DNA of 64,000 nt, from the NCBI RefSeq assembly GCF_000760595.1, contig NZ_BBNM01000001.1, positions 186,001 to 250,000 of the forward strand, read 5' to 3'. This DNA comes from Acinetobacter soli (GTDB lineage Bacteria > Pseudomonadota > Gammaproteobacteria > Pseudomonadales > Moraxellaceae). The notes beneath the pieces were generated by a model. The model ran no database searches, had not been told where the DNA came from, and worked only from the letters and a program-made list of their open reading frames with translations. The number at the start of each line of letters is the position of its first letter. Positions within the stretch are counted from its first letter, which is position 1. This document shows positions 26,769-35,085 of this stretch, piece by piece. A program made the position numbers and the translations under genes.

Positions 26769-27842
26769 TTATCCTAAATATTTCGCGCTGTACTCATGTA
26801 CGGTATCGACAAAAATTTTGGGTTGATCTGGATTGACCCATTGCGTAATACCATGACCAAGATTGGCCACATAGCCAGTTTTTTCACCGTTGGCATAGGC
26901 ATCATCGAGCATGGCTTTCACCGATTTTTGAATACTCTCGGCGTCACCATACAGTACAGCCGGATCGAGATTACCTTGTAAAGCCACCCGCCCTGCCACG
27001 GTTTGACGCGCCACATTTAATGGCGTGGTCCAGTCGAGACCTAAAGCATCTGCGCCAGATGCCACCATTGGCTCAAGCCATTGACCGCCGCCTTTAGTGA
27101 ATATAATTACCGGAACACGACGACCATCATTTTCACGCTTTAGACCAGCCACGATTTTACGCATGTAATTGAGCGAAAACTCATGGTATTCACGATGTGC
27201 CAGAGCGCCGCCCCAACTGTCAAAAATCTGAACTGCCTGTGCACCTGCATCGATTTGAGCATTTAAGTAATCAATTACTGCCACGGCTAGTCGGTCGAGT
27301 AAGGCATGCAACACTTCTGGCTGCGCATACATCATGTGTTTGGTGTAACGAAAATCCTTACTTGATCCGCCTTCGACCATATAAGTGGCCAATGTCCAAG
27401 GGCTACCAGAAAAACCAATCAACGGCACTTGCCCGCCCAGTGCCGAACGGATGGTTGATACCGCATTCATGACATAGTCTAAATCGGATGCAGCATTGAA
27501 ATTTGGCAATGCCAGCACATCTTGTTCACTGCGGATGGTTTTTTTAAATTTTGGCCCCTCACCCGCTTCGAAATAAAGCCCAAGCCCCAACGCATCGGGA
27601 ATGGTAAGAATATCGGAGAATAAAATTGCGGCATCAAGATCGTAGCGACGTAAAGGTTGTAAAGTCACTTCACAAGCAAATTCGGTATTTTTGCAAAGCG
27701 ATAAAAAGTCACCCGCTTGAGCGCGTGTTTGACGATATTCTGGTAAATAACGACCTGCCTGACGCATCATCCAGACTGGCGTGGTATCGACGGGCTCCTG
27801 CAATAAAGCACGTAGAAAACGATCATTTTTTAAAGCCGTCAT
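26769..27842 (-). CDS. hemE: Uroporphyrinogen decarboxylase
   Basis: HemE removes four carboxyl groups from uroporphyrinogen III to form coproporphyrinogen III in haem synthesis. The 357-residue protein has the signature [15 protein letters not shown], the substrate aspartate region [19 protein letters not shown], and [17 protein letters not shown]. The C-terminal [13 protein letters not shown] is also conserved. It is the first gene of a two-gene unit with the DUF817 gene. Confidence 0.97.
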   Translation of the reverse strand: MTALKNDRFLRALLQEPVDTTPVWMMRQAGRYLPEYRQTRAQAGDFLSLCKNTEFACEVTLQPLRRYDLDAAILFSDILTIPDALGLGLYFEAGEGPKFKKTIRSEQDVLALPNFNAASDLDYVMNAVSTIRSALGGQVPLIGFSGSPWTLATYMVEGGSSKDFRYTKHMMYAQPEVLHALLDRLAVAVIDYLNAQIDAGAQAVQIFDSWGGALAHREYHEFSLNYMRKIVAGLKRENDGRRVPVIIFTKGGGQWLEPMVASGADALGLDWTTPLNVARQTVAGRVALQGNLDPAVLYGDAESIQKSVKAMLDDAYANGEKTGYVANLGHGITQWVNPDQPKIFVDTVHEYSAKYLG

Positions 27843-28044
27843 TTACTTTCTCAATCTAAATACTTATCTTGATCGCATAATAACAAAAAGAATTGGCCAT
27901 GAATAAGGGCAAAATCCGAGAAATTATACAAACACTCGGGAAAGCAGGATTTACACAAAACAAATACTGCATCGCCAATTAATTTCTGTAATACTTGCAA
28001 TGTTTTATACCCTGAAATATGAATAATTCTTAAGGTTGAAGTGC

Positions 28045-29382
28045 ATGTTTGTTCGCTCTTTACTCGCATTGAGTCTAAGCTGCATCATTAGCGGTACAGT
28101 TTTCGCGGCTTCAACGGTTGAGCAACCGTTGCATCCTAAAGTCGTTCGTAGTACAGATTTAGTTCAAGATCCGATTGATCCACTTGCTGTAGATGCATCG
28201 ACCAAATCTAGCAACACAGTCAATTATAAGCCTGTGACTGCTGCGCGTAATGCATCTGCGGCATCGAGCCCGGCTGCTGCTTCTGCACCAGTTGCGGCAT
28301 CTGCTCCAGATAGCGCATCCATTACAGCGCAAGAAGAAAAAGATCTGAACCAAGCGTCGGCAACGCTACAGCGTCTTGAAAGCACAGAAGATAAGCAAGC
28401 CGACACAGGTGCAGCTCCTTCAAGCGCACCAGCGGCAAAAACAGCAGCAAGCAGCAAGACTGCTCAGGCACCCGCAAAAGTGACCTGGACGCTAGACAGT
28501 CTCAATAATGCCGACTGGTATGAAAATATTGGCCGTGGTCAGTTCCCAGTCTATGCACGCGCGCAAGTCATGCTAAACAATACTCATGCTTCTCCGGGTG
28601 CTATTGATGGTACCAGCGGCATGAATACATTAAAGGCGTTGTCTTCGTTTCAACAAATGAACGGTTTAAAAGCCACAGGCGAACTCACCAAAGAAACGTG
28701 GGATGCATTACTGGCCAAACAAAACAAACCGGCTTATGTTGAATACACCCTGACTGAAGATGACTTGAAAGGTCCGTATGCGGCGTCTATTCCACACGAT
28801 TACGCACAACAAGCCAAAATGAAAGGTTTGTACTATGTACGTGTGACCGAAATGCTGGGTGAAAAATTCCATATGGATGAAGACTTTTTGAAAAAGTTAA
28901 ATCCGAAGGCAACCTTTAAAAAGGCCGGCGAAAAAATCATTGTGGCGAATGTGCGCAACGATTTACCAGAAGACATTCACTTGATTATTGCGCACAAAGG
29001 CGCACGTCAGTTGTATCTCTTTAATAGCCGCAACCAGATGATTGCCTCTTTCCCTGCAACGATTGGTAGTAGCGATACACCGTCACCAGCAGGTACTTAC
29101 AAAGTGGTGGGTGTGGCACGTAATCCGTGGTATAGCTACTCGCCAAGTAACTTTGTTCAAGGCAATAACTTAAAGCCACTTTCTTTACCACCAGGCCCGA
29201 ATGGCCCTGTAGGGAATATCTGGATTGGCTTGAGCAAGAAATCATTTGGTATTCATGGTACACCTAATCCATCTGCTATTTCTAAAACTGCATCTCACGG
29301 ATGTATCCGTTTAACCAACTGGGATGCCAACGACTTGGGTAACAAGGTGCGTAGTGGTGTAACTGTTCGTTTCTTAGAATAA
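28045..29382 (+). CDS. Periplasmic L,D-transpeptidase (YkuD family)
   Basis: YkuD enzymes make 3-3 crosslinks in peptidoglycan or attach lipoproteins to it. The 445-residue precursor begins at the ATG at 28045 (AAGG nine bases before) with a signal peptide cut near VFA-AS (residue 21). An Ala/Ser/Pro-rich linker (about 65-145) is followed by a peptidoglycan-binding domain (about 160-215, GAIDGTSGMNTLKALSSFQQMNGL) and the C-terminal catalytic domain. The latter has IHGTP and SHGCIRLTN with Cys420 as nucleophile. The strong linker suggests reach through the cell wall. A terminator follows. Confidence 0.92.
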   Translation: MFVRSLLALSLSCIISGTVFAASTVEQPLHPKVVRSTDLVQDPIDPLAVDASTKSSNTVNYKPVTAARNASAASSPAAASAPVAASAPDSASITAQEEKDLNQASATLQRLESTEDKQADTGAAPSSAPAAKTAASSKTAQAPAKVTWTLDSLNNADWYENIGRGQFPVYARAQVMLNNTHASPGAIDGTSGMNTLKALSSFQQMNGLKATGELTKETWDALLAKQNKPAYVEYTLTEDDLKGPYAASIPHDYAQQAKMKGLYYVRVTEMLGEKFHMDEDFLKKLNPKATFKKAGEKIIVANVRNDLPEDIHLIIAHKGARQLYLFNSRNQMIASFPATIGSSDTPSPAGTYKVVGVARNPWYSYSPSNFVQGNNLKPLSLPPGPNGPVGNIWIGLSKKSFGIHGTPNPSAISKTASHGCIRLTNWDANDLGNKVRSGVTVRFLE

Positions 29383-29393
29383 TTTTGCTTCTT

Positions 29394-29423
29394 AAAAAAG
29401 CCTGCACGTGCAGGCTTTTTTTA
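29394..29423 (+). terminator. Terminator of the L,D-transpeptidase gene
   Basis: GCCTGC-ACGT-GCAGGC (29400-29415) is flanked by six A and seven T residues, 11 bases after the stop. Confidence 0.88.
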
Positions 29424-29436
29424 TTTTCAAGATAAA

Positions 29437-29508
29437 AACAAATTGTCCTATAATTAATGTATGTTTATACGTTGGCATAATACCGTACTAAATTTAGGAC
29501 AATTTGTT
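29437..29508. promoter_or_regulatory. Pair of 14-base inverted operators upstream of the pirin gene
   Basis: AACAAATTGTCCTA (29437-29450) and its exact reverse complement TAGGACAATTTGTT (29495-29508) are separated by 44 bases. Each arm contains TTGTCC. TATACG lies 17 bases downstream of the left copy on the + strand, and TATGCC lies 17 bases downstream of the right copy on the - strand. The dyad is 80 bases from the pirin ATG and could bind two repressor dimers with looping. Confidence 0.5.
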
Positions 29509-29587
29509 CTGATTCTATGGTTTTTGGCGATATTCAATCTTGTTAATCTACTCACATGAAAGAACGACAATATTTGGGAGATACCGC

Positions 29588-30277
29588 ATGAATGCTTATC
29601 TACATCGCAGTGAAAACCGTGGTCATGTCCAAGCTGGTTGGCTAAATACCTATCACAGCTTTTCATTTGGTAGCTGGTACAACCCGAAATATATGGGAGT
29701 TGGGCCACTTCGTGTGATTAATGACGATACCATTGCCGCAAATAACGGATTTGGTACTCACCCACATGACAATATGGAAATTCTGACCTATGTCACGCAT
29801 GGCCGTTTAACGCATCGCGACAGTATGGGCAACGAAGAGTACATCCATGCGGGTGAATGGCAATTGATGAGTGCAGGTACGGGTGTTCAGCACAGTGAAA
29901 TCAATAACACGGATGAACCGGTACATTTGTTTCAAATCTGGATTCAACCAAATGTCCGTAATGCCGAGCCGAGTTATCAGCAAATCAAGCTTGACCCGCA
30001 TGCTGCACCGAATCAGTGGCATTTGATTGTAGGCCCAGATGATACCGCACCGATGTTTATTCGTCAGAATGCTGAGGTTAAAGCTGCGGTACTTGAGGCT
30101 GGACAATCACTTGAAATTGCGACCACCAAAAAACATAATTTTGTGCATGTGGTATCGGGTCAAATTATGATTGAAGACCAAATTGTAAAAGCGGGTGATG
30201 CGCTGCTGTTTAATGAAAAAACAGCGATTAATGCGCTTGAAGACAGTGAAATGATTTGGTTTGATTTACCCGCTTGA
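29588..30277 (+). CDS. Pirin family protein (YhhW-like)
   Basis: The 229-residue bicupin from the ATG at 29588 (GGGAG eight bases upstream) has the metal-binding residues His58, His60, His102 and Glu104 in FGTHPHDNMEILTY and GTGVQHSEIN. E. coli YhhW, the nearest well-known relative, is a quercetin 2,3-dioxygenase in vitro. Other bacterial pirins respond to redox stress. The role here is not known. The gene has its own promoter region with a large inverted repeat and its own terminator. Confidence 0.88.
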   Translation: MNAYLHRSENRGHVQAGWLNTYHSFSFGSWYNPKYMGVGPLRVINDDTIAANNGFGTHPHDNMEILTYVTHGRLTHRDSMGNEEYIHAGEWQLMSAGTGVQHSEINNTDEPVHLFQIWIQPNVRNAEPSYQQIKLDPHAAPNQWHLIVGPDDTAPMFIRQNAEVKAAVLEAGQSLEIATTKKHNFVHVVSGQIMIEDQIVKAGDALLFNEKTAINALEDSEMIWFDLPA

Positions 30278-30290
30278 TTGAAGTTGGAAC

Positions 30291-30327
30291 TAAAAAACGC
30301 TGTTTCGTAAGAAGCAGCGTTTTTTTA
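30291..30327 (+). terminator. Terminator of the pirin gene
   Basis: ACGCTGTTTC (30297-30306) pairs with GAAGCAGCGT (30311-30320), one T-G pair, loop GTAA, followed by a T run. Confidence 0.82.
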
Positions 30328-30478
30328 TAATTAGATTTATTTCTAAGTGGCGTATGTCGCTATGAATTCAAACTTAAGCGACATATTTTGTCGTCTAAGT
30401 TTAATTTTAAAGGTGAACTTTGGATTTAAAATATCTCAAAAAATGAATATAAAATCCAATGTGATGATTATTCCCTCC

Positions 30479-31441
30479 TCACATCGTATTTTCTTGCACC
30501 AAACTATTCATATAAGCCACCGCTGCTGTACGGTTTTCCACACAGAGTTTTTCAAAAATATGTTCAAGATGCTTATTTACAGTTCTTGGGCTGAGCTCTA
30601 ATATCTCTGCAATATCTTTATTGGTTTTACCCAGTGCCAGCCAATGCGAAACTTCCGCCTCTCGCTGGGTCAGTTGCGGGCAATATTTTAAAATCTCCTC
30701 AACGCCCAAAGCCGGAGCAGACATTTTAATTTGTACCAGATAAGTGGCGTGACCCACAGGTTGATCGTGCCATGGCGTAAGTAAAATAAGTTGCAGTTGA
30801 TGCGATGCACTAGAATAGGTGCAACTCATTTTCTTTTTATTGTCTTTATCGCGTTTAATTTCGGCAAACCACTGCGTTAAACCAGTTTCAAAGCGTTCAC
30901 GATCTTGCAAATATTGGTTCAGCAAAATATTGGCTTTCTCTGTGGTCCATGCAATTTTCCCGAGCTGATCGAGTGCCAAAATCGCGACTTCAGTGGCATC
31001 AATTACCTGCTTTTGCTGACGTAAAAGCTGCGCATGCGCCAGATGTGTTTTTACCCGCGCCAGAACTTCTTCAATATTGAGTGGTTTGGTGACATAGTCG
31101 ACGCCACCCACCTGAAAGCCACGGACAATATGTTCAGTTTCAGACAATCCGGTCATAAAAATGACCGGAATAAACTGCGTAATTGGGCTGGCTTTGAGCT
31201 GTAAGCAACTTTCAAAACCATCCATATGTGGCATATTGCCATCGAGCAAAATCATATCTGGCTGACAGCGGTGCGCAATTTCAATGGCACTTAAACCATC
31301 TGTGGTGACTAATACCTGATAACCCGCCTGATCCAAACTTTCGTGCAATAATCCGAGATTTTCAGGCACATCATCCACAATTAAAATCACCGCCTGATCG
31401 TGCGGGCGAAATGGAGAAATCGAAGCAATGTCCTGACTCAT
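30479..31441 (-). CDS. LuxR/NarL-type response regulator
   Basis: The 320-residue protein has an N-terminal receiver domain (about 17-135) with acidic pocket VDD, phosphoacceptor Asp67 in MILLDGNMPHMDG, and Lys119 in YVTKP. A PAS-like middle (about 145-245) and a C-terminal LuxR helix-turn-helix (about 257-320, LTQREAEVSHWLALGKTNKDIAEIL) follow. Its ATG overlaps, as ATGA, a TGA that would end the adjacent kinase frame if the kinase amber codon were read through. It is therefore the natural partner of that kinase. Likely targets are the divergent permease gene and pqq or quinoprotein genes, by analogy with other LuxR regulators of PQQ-linked oxidation. Confidence 0.9.
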   Translation of the reverse strand: MSQDIASISPFRPHDQAVILIVDDVPENLGLLHESLDQAGYQVLVTTDGLSAIEIAHRCQPDMILLDGNMPHMDGFESCLQLKASPITQFIPVIFMTGLSETEHIVRGFQVGGVDYVTKPLNIEEVLARVKTHLAHAQLLRQQKQVIDATEVAILALDQLGKIAWTTEKANILLNQYLQDRERFETGLTQWFAEIKRDKDNKKKMSCTYSSASHQLQLILLTPWHDQPVGHATYLVQIKMSAPALGVEEILKYCPQLTQREAEVSHWLALGKTNKDIAEILELSPRTVNKHLEHIFEKLCVENRTAAVAYMNSLVQENTM

Positions 31442-31548
31442 CGTGCGTCCTGAAGTAATTGGCGTGCGTGTTTTAAGTCAAATTTTTGCACAGATTGATT
31501 CAGTTGTCCCCATAGTTCGTTATATTCTGGAAAATCATGTTGATACTA
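31438..31548 (-). other. In-frame continuation of the kinase after the amber codon
   Basis: After TAG (31548-31546) the same frame stays open for 35 codons, beginning YQHDFPEYNELWGQ and ending KHARQLLQDAR, then stops at TGA 31440-31438. That TGA overlaps the response-regulator ATG at 31441-31439. The residues before and after the amber codon join into a helical segment (IGQGYIRGIQRAVQ, then this tail) common at the end of hybrid kinases. Confidence 0.75.
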
Positions 31549-34500
31549 TTGCACGGCGCGCTGAATACCGCGTATATAGCCCTGCCCAATCAGTTGCTCT
31601 AGATGATTCAAAGCCTGATCAAACGTCATCGACTGTGTATGGGTAGGTTGAGGCTCATTTACGACCGCTGTGGTCGTAAATGGCTGAGCAGAAATCGGTT
31701 CTGATTTTTGCGCTGCCAGGGAGGCTTGTGTGGTTGAAGCTGTAGACTGATCAATCCACGTAAGCCCCAATTTATCGCCAATTTTATTTAAAAGTAAATT
31801 CAGATCGATCGGTTTTAGCATAAAGTCTTCACTTAATACGGCATCTTGCGGATTACCCTCACGCTCATTCACATTGGCCGATATAATCAAGATCGGGACG
31901 TTGGTAATATTATTTTGACGTAGTAAATGTGCCGTTTCCCAGCCGCCCATCATGGGCATATTTAAATCCATTAAAATAAGATCGGGCTGAAACACTGGCA
32001 CCTGCCTTAAACAATCGATACCTGATTCTGCTTCCTGAATAATAAAACCAAGTGGGCGTAAAAAATTCGCCACCAAACCTCGGTCAACGGCTTCATTATC
32101 GACCACTAAAATCCGTTTTTGCTCACCGATATAGCCCGTGATCTGATTCGATTGTACATTTGAAATAGGATGTACCAGTGCCTTAGAAGGCAAGTACAAT
32201 TTAACTTTAAAGCATGAGCCCTGATTTAGCTCGCTTGTTACCGAGAGCTGGCCACCAAGCAAATCGACCAGTAATTTCACAATCGGTAGTCCAAGCCCGG
32301 TTCCGGTAAACCCGCCCTGCACCACATTACTGCCACGCTCGAATGGATTAAAAATCCGCTCAAGATCTTGCGCTGCAATACCGCATCCGGTGTCTCGAAT
32401 TTCAAAATAGGCCGTTTGAAAACGATATTCCAGTTTCAAATGGATTTCGCCTTTGGTGGTAAATTTAAGCGCATTCCCCAGTAAATTGATTAAAATTTGT
32501 TCCAGTCTTTTTTTGTCAGTTCGGACATATTCCGGTAAATGCTCACTCACCTCACAAATAAAATGTAGCCGTTTCTGCTCGATTTGCGGCTGAAACATCT
32601 GAATCATTTGTTCGATAAAATGAGGAAAATGTACATCGACCATATTCAGACTGATCTTACCGGTTTCGATGCGCGATAAATCCAGTAAACCATCGATGAG
32701 TGAGGTCAGATGCTGACCACTCCGACTAATCACACCCAGTGCCGTCTGGCCTTGTGGCGAAAGCTGCTCCTGTTTTTGTAATAACTGGCTATAACCTAAA
32801 ATACTGTTGAGTGGCGTTCTGAGTTCGTGGCTAATGCCCACCACATAACGACTTTTGGCTTCATTGGCACGCTCGGCCTGAATACGGGCATCGTAAAGAT
32901 GCTGTGAGGTTTGCTCATGCGCTGCGATTTCTTCTATGAGCAAACGGGTTTGCTGATGCGTTTCCTGCTCAGCTTTACGGCGGCTTTGATCATTAAGCAC
33001 CAACCACCACGCCGCAACACTGATCAGTAGAAATAAAATGGTGTAGATTTTTAAAAATAAAGTAAATAATTGCTGGATAGCTTGCTCGTTGACTGCTTCC
33101 AAATAGGTTTTTTCTTGTAAATACACCAAGCTTAAACATACCGCTAAAATAAGCCCGAGCGAGAGCATTAACAGTAAATATTGGCTTAGGCGAGTATTTA
33201 ACCGCTGTGACCATGCTTTAGGCAAATATCGCTCGATCCATGTTTTAAGCTGTACTGTCCAGCGGGCATGCGGCTTACATAAATCATGACAGCGTGCTTC
33301 GAGTGAGCAGCAGAGTGAGCAAATTGAGTGCTGATAAGCTGGACACACTGCCATATCGGCTACTTCATAATCACGCTCACACACCACGCAAGTGGCTACA
33401 GGAGTTGAGGCAATCTGTTCAGGTGGGCGAGCAAGGTAGTATTTGCCACGGGTAAGTAATGCAATGAGCGGCACACAGAGCATAGACGTACCGAGTGCAA
33501 TAAAACTGGCCAAGCCTTTTGCCGTAAAGCCAAACACTCCCAAATAACATAGCATTGAGACACATGATGCAATCACCAGCGCACCTACGCCTACCGGGTT
33601 GATGTCGTACAAGTAAGCACGTCGAAACTCAATTCCTTTGGGACTTAGCCCAAGCGGTTTGCAAATCATTAGATCTGCCACCACGGCGCCAATCCATGCC
33701 AACGCCAGATTGCTATATAGCCCTAAAATTCGCTCGACCGCATGGATAATTCCCATCTCCATGAGTACCACTGCAATCAGCACATTAAAAATCAACCACA
33801 CAATTCGGCCGGGATGGCTGTGTGTTAAACGCGCAAAAAAGTTTGACCACGCCAGCGAGCCCGCATAGGCATTGGTGACATTGATCTTGATTTGCGCCAG
33901 ACAAACCAGTAACAGCGTGAGTAACAAGGCGATTTGCGGCGATGGAATAAACTGCTGATAAGCCATCCAGTAGAGGTAGGTCGGGTTATCTAATTCAGCA
34001 ATCGGAACCAGTAATTGATAAGCCAACAGCATGAGCAACATCCCCATGCAAACTTTAAGAAAACCCGCCAAAATCCATGATGGGCCACCCAAAAATACTG
34101 CAAGATGCCACGAACGCTTTGCTTGTTGCTGTTGTGGCAAGAAGCGCAAGTAGTCGGCTTGTTCGCCAATCTGAATCACAAACACAAAAATCAGCGTGCA
34201 GGCAGCGCCAAAATAATACAGGTTAAAATCGCTTGAGGCCGACACAACACCCGCAAAATGAATGCTGTCACTGAGCAAATGTGGCTGTTTCCAAAGCACC
34301 ACGATCCACGGTAGCACCAACAAAATCAGCCATAACGGCTGAGTATAGGCTTGTACTTTATTGATAAACCCTATGCCTTTCACCACCAAAGGTAAAATGA
34401 CCAGTGCAGAAATTAAGTAGCCAATACTCAGCGGAATATTCAGTGCCAGTTCCAGCGCCATTGCCATAATGGCTGCTTCAAATGCCAGCAAAATAAAGGT

Positions 34501-34896
34501 AAAGCTGGCGTAAATCAGTGAAGTGATGGTCGAGCCGATATAACCAAAGCCTGCGCCTCGCGTGAGTAAATCGACATCGACATTATATTTCGCTGCATAG
34601 TAACTGATCGGCCAACTGGTCATAAAAATGATCAAACACACCACAATCGCCGCCCAAATGGCATTGCTAAAACCGTATTGCCACAGCATGGTGGCACCAA
34701 TGGCTTCCATGGCCAGAAAACTGACCGTCGAGATGGCAGTATTGGTGACTGTCCACGGCGACCATTTGCGTACCGACGCTGGTGCATAGCGCAGCGCAAA
34801 ATCTTCGATACTCTGGTCGGCCACCCAAAGATTATAGTCACGACGTGTTTTAATCACACGTTGTGGTGCGTGCGGAGTTTTTGAAGAATTTGACAT
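31546..34896 (-). CDS. NCS1 transporter-hybrid histidine kinase fusion, C terminus cut by an amber codon
   Basis: From the ATG at 34896 the protein has 1116 residues. Residues 1 to about 495 are a complete NCS1 (purine-cytosine permease-type) transporter with 12 helices, including LLTRGAGFGYIGS and QIKINVTNAYAGSLAW. A cysteine cluster follows (Cys503, Cys506, His523, Cys526, Cys529 and more), then two transmembrane helices (about 575-595, 612-637). Next come a dimerisation domain with phosphoacceptor His690 in GISHELRTPLNS, an ATPase domain (NALKF, DTGCGI, GTGLGLPIVK), and a receiver domain with Asp977. The TAG at 31546-31548 ends the protein 35 codons before an in-frame TGA that overlaps the regulator ATG. 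The lost tail resembles the conserved end of such kinases. A TTG at 34905 is an unlikely alternative start. It is divergent from a paralogous permease gene. Confidence 0.88.
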   Translation of the reverse strand: MSNSSKTPHAPQRVIKTRRDYNLWVADQSIEDFALRYAPASVRKWSPWTVTNTAISTVSFLAMEAIGATMLWQYGFSNAIWAAIVVCLIIFMTSWPISYYAAKYNVDVDLLTRGAGFGYIGSTITSLIYASFTFILLAFEAAIMAMALELALNIPLSIGYLISALVILPLVVKGIGFINKVQAYTQPLWLILLVLPWIVVLWKQPHLLSDSIHFAGVVSASSDFNLYYFGAACTLIFVFVIQIGEQADYLRFLPQQQQAKRSWHLAVFLGGPSWILAGFLKVCMGMLLMLLAYQLLVPIAELDNPTYLYWMAYQQFIPSPQIALLLTLLLVCLAQIKINVTNAYAGSLAWSNFFARLTHSHPGRIVWLIFNVLIAVVLMEMGIIHAVERILGLYSNLALAWIGAVVADLMICKPLGLSPKGIEFRRAYLYDINPVGVGALVIASCVSMLCYLGVFGFTAKGLASFIALGTSMLCVPLIALLTRGKYYLARPPEQIASTPVATCVVCERDYEVADMAVCPAYQHSICSLCCSLEARCHDLCKPHARWTVQLKTWIERYLPKAWSQRLNTRLSQYLLLMLSLGLILAVCLSLVYLQEKTYLEAVNEQAIQQLFTLFLKIYTILFLLISVAAWWLVLNDQSRRKAEQETHQQTRLLIEEIAAHEQTSQHLYDARIQAERANEAKSRYVVGISHELRTPLNSILGYSQLLQKQEQLSPQGQTALGVISRSGQHLTSLIDGLLDLSRIETGKISLNMVDVHFPHFIEQMIQMFQPQIEQKRLHFICEVSEHLPEYVRTDKKRLEQILINLLGNALKFTTKGEIHLKLEYRFQTAYFEIRDTGCGIAAQDLERIFNPFERGSNVVQGGFTGTGLGLPIVKLLVDLLGGQLSVTSELNQGSCFKVKLYLPSKALVHPISNVQSNQITGYIGEQKRILVVDNEAVDRGLVANFLRPLGFIIQEAESGIDCLRQVPVFQPDLILMDLNMPMMGGWETAHLLRQNNITNVPILIISANVNEREGNPQDAVLSEDFMLKPIDLNLLLNKIGDKLGLTWIDQSTASTTQASLAAQKSEPISAQPFTTTAVVNEPQPTHTQSMTFDQALNHLEQLIGQGYIRGIQRAVQ

Positions 34897-35085
34897 GGCG
34901 AGCAATGGCTGGGCAGACTAAGGCTATATGGTCACTTTGCCAAATCTTGACGCAGATTGCTATGCTTATTGCATGCGCACGTATACGCAAAATAACGTAT
35001 TTCCAATTTTGCCCTAACCCGACAGACTCCTCTACATCAAGCAATCCAATATTGCCGTTATTCGTTCTGTGGGGAGATCCAGCTT
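34897..35085. promoter_or_regulatory. Divergent promoter region between the kinase and permease genes
   Basis: The 189 bases must hold promoters for both genes. TGCG-N8-CGCA and neighbouring CGTATACG/ACGTAT elements near 34970-35000 are candidate sites for the LuxR-type regulator. I cannot assign exact promoters by eye. A GGGGAG ribosome site precedes the permease ATG. Confidence 0.4.

Noticed and set aside
28250..28460. Ala/Ser-rich repeats in the L,D-transpeptidase gene as a possible tandem repeat array
   Set aside because: The codons vary and there is no fixed period; it is a low-complexity linker rather than a DNA repeat.
34970..35000. Regulator box near CGCACGTATACGCA in the divergent kinase-permease region
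   Set aside because: Several overlapping weak dyads are possible, so I did not assign a specific binding site beyond noting the region.
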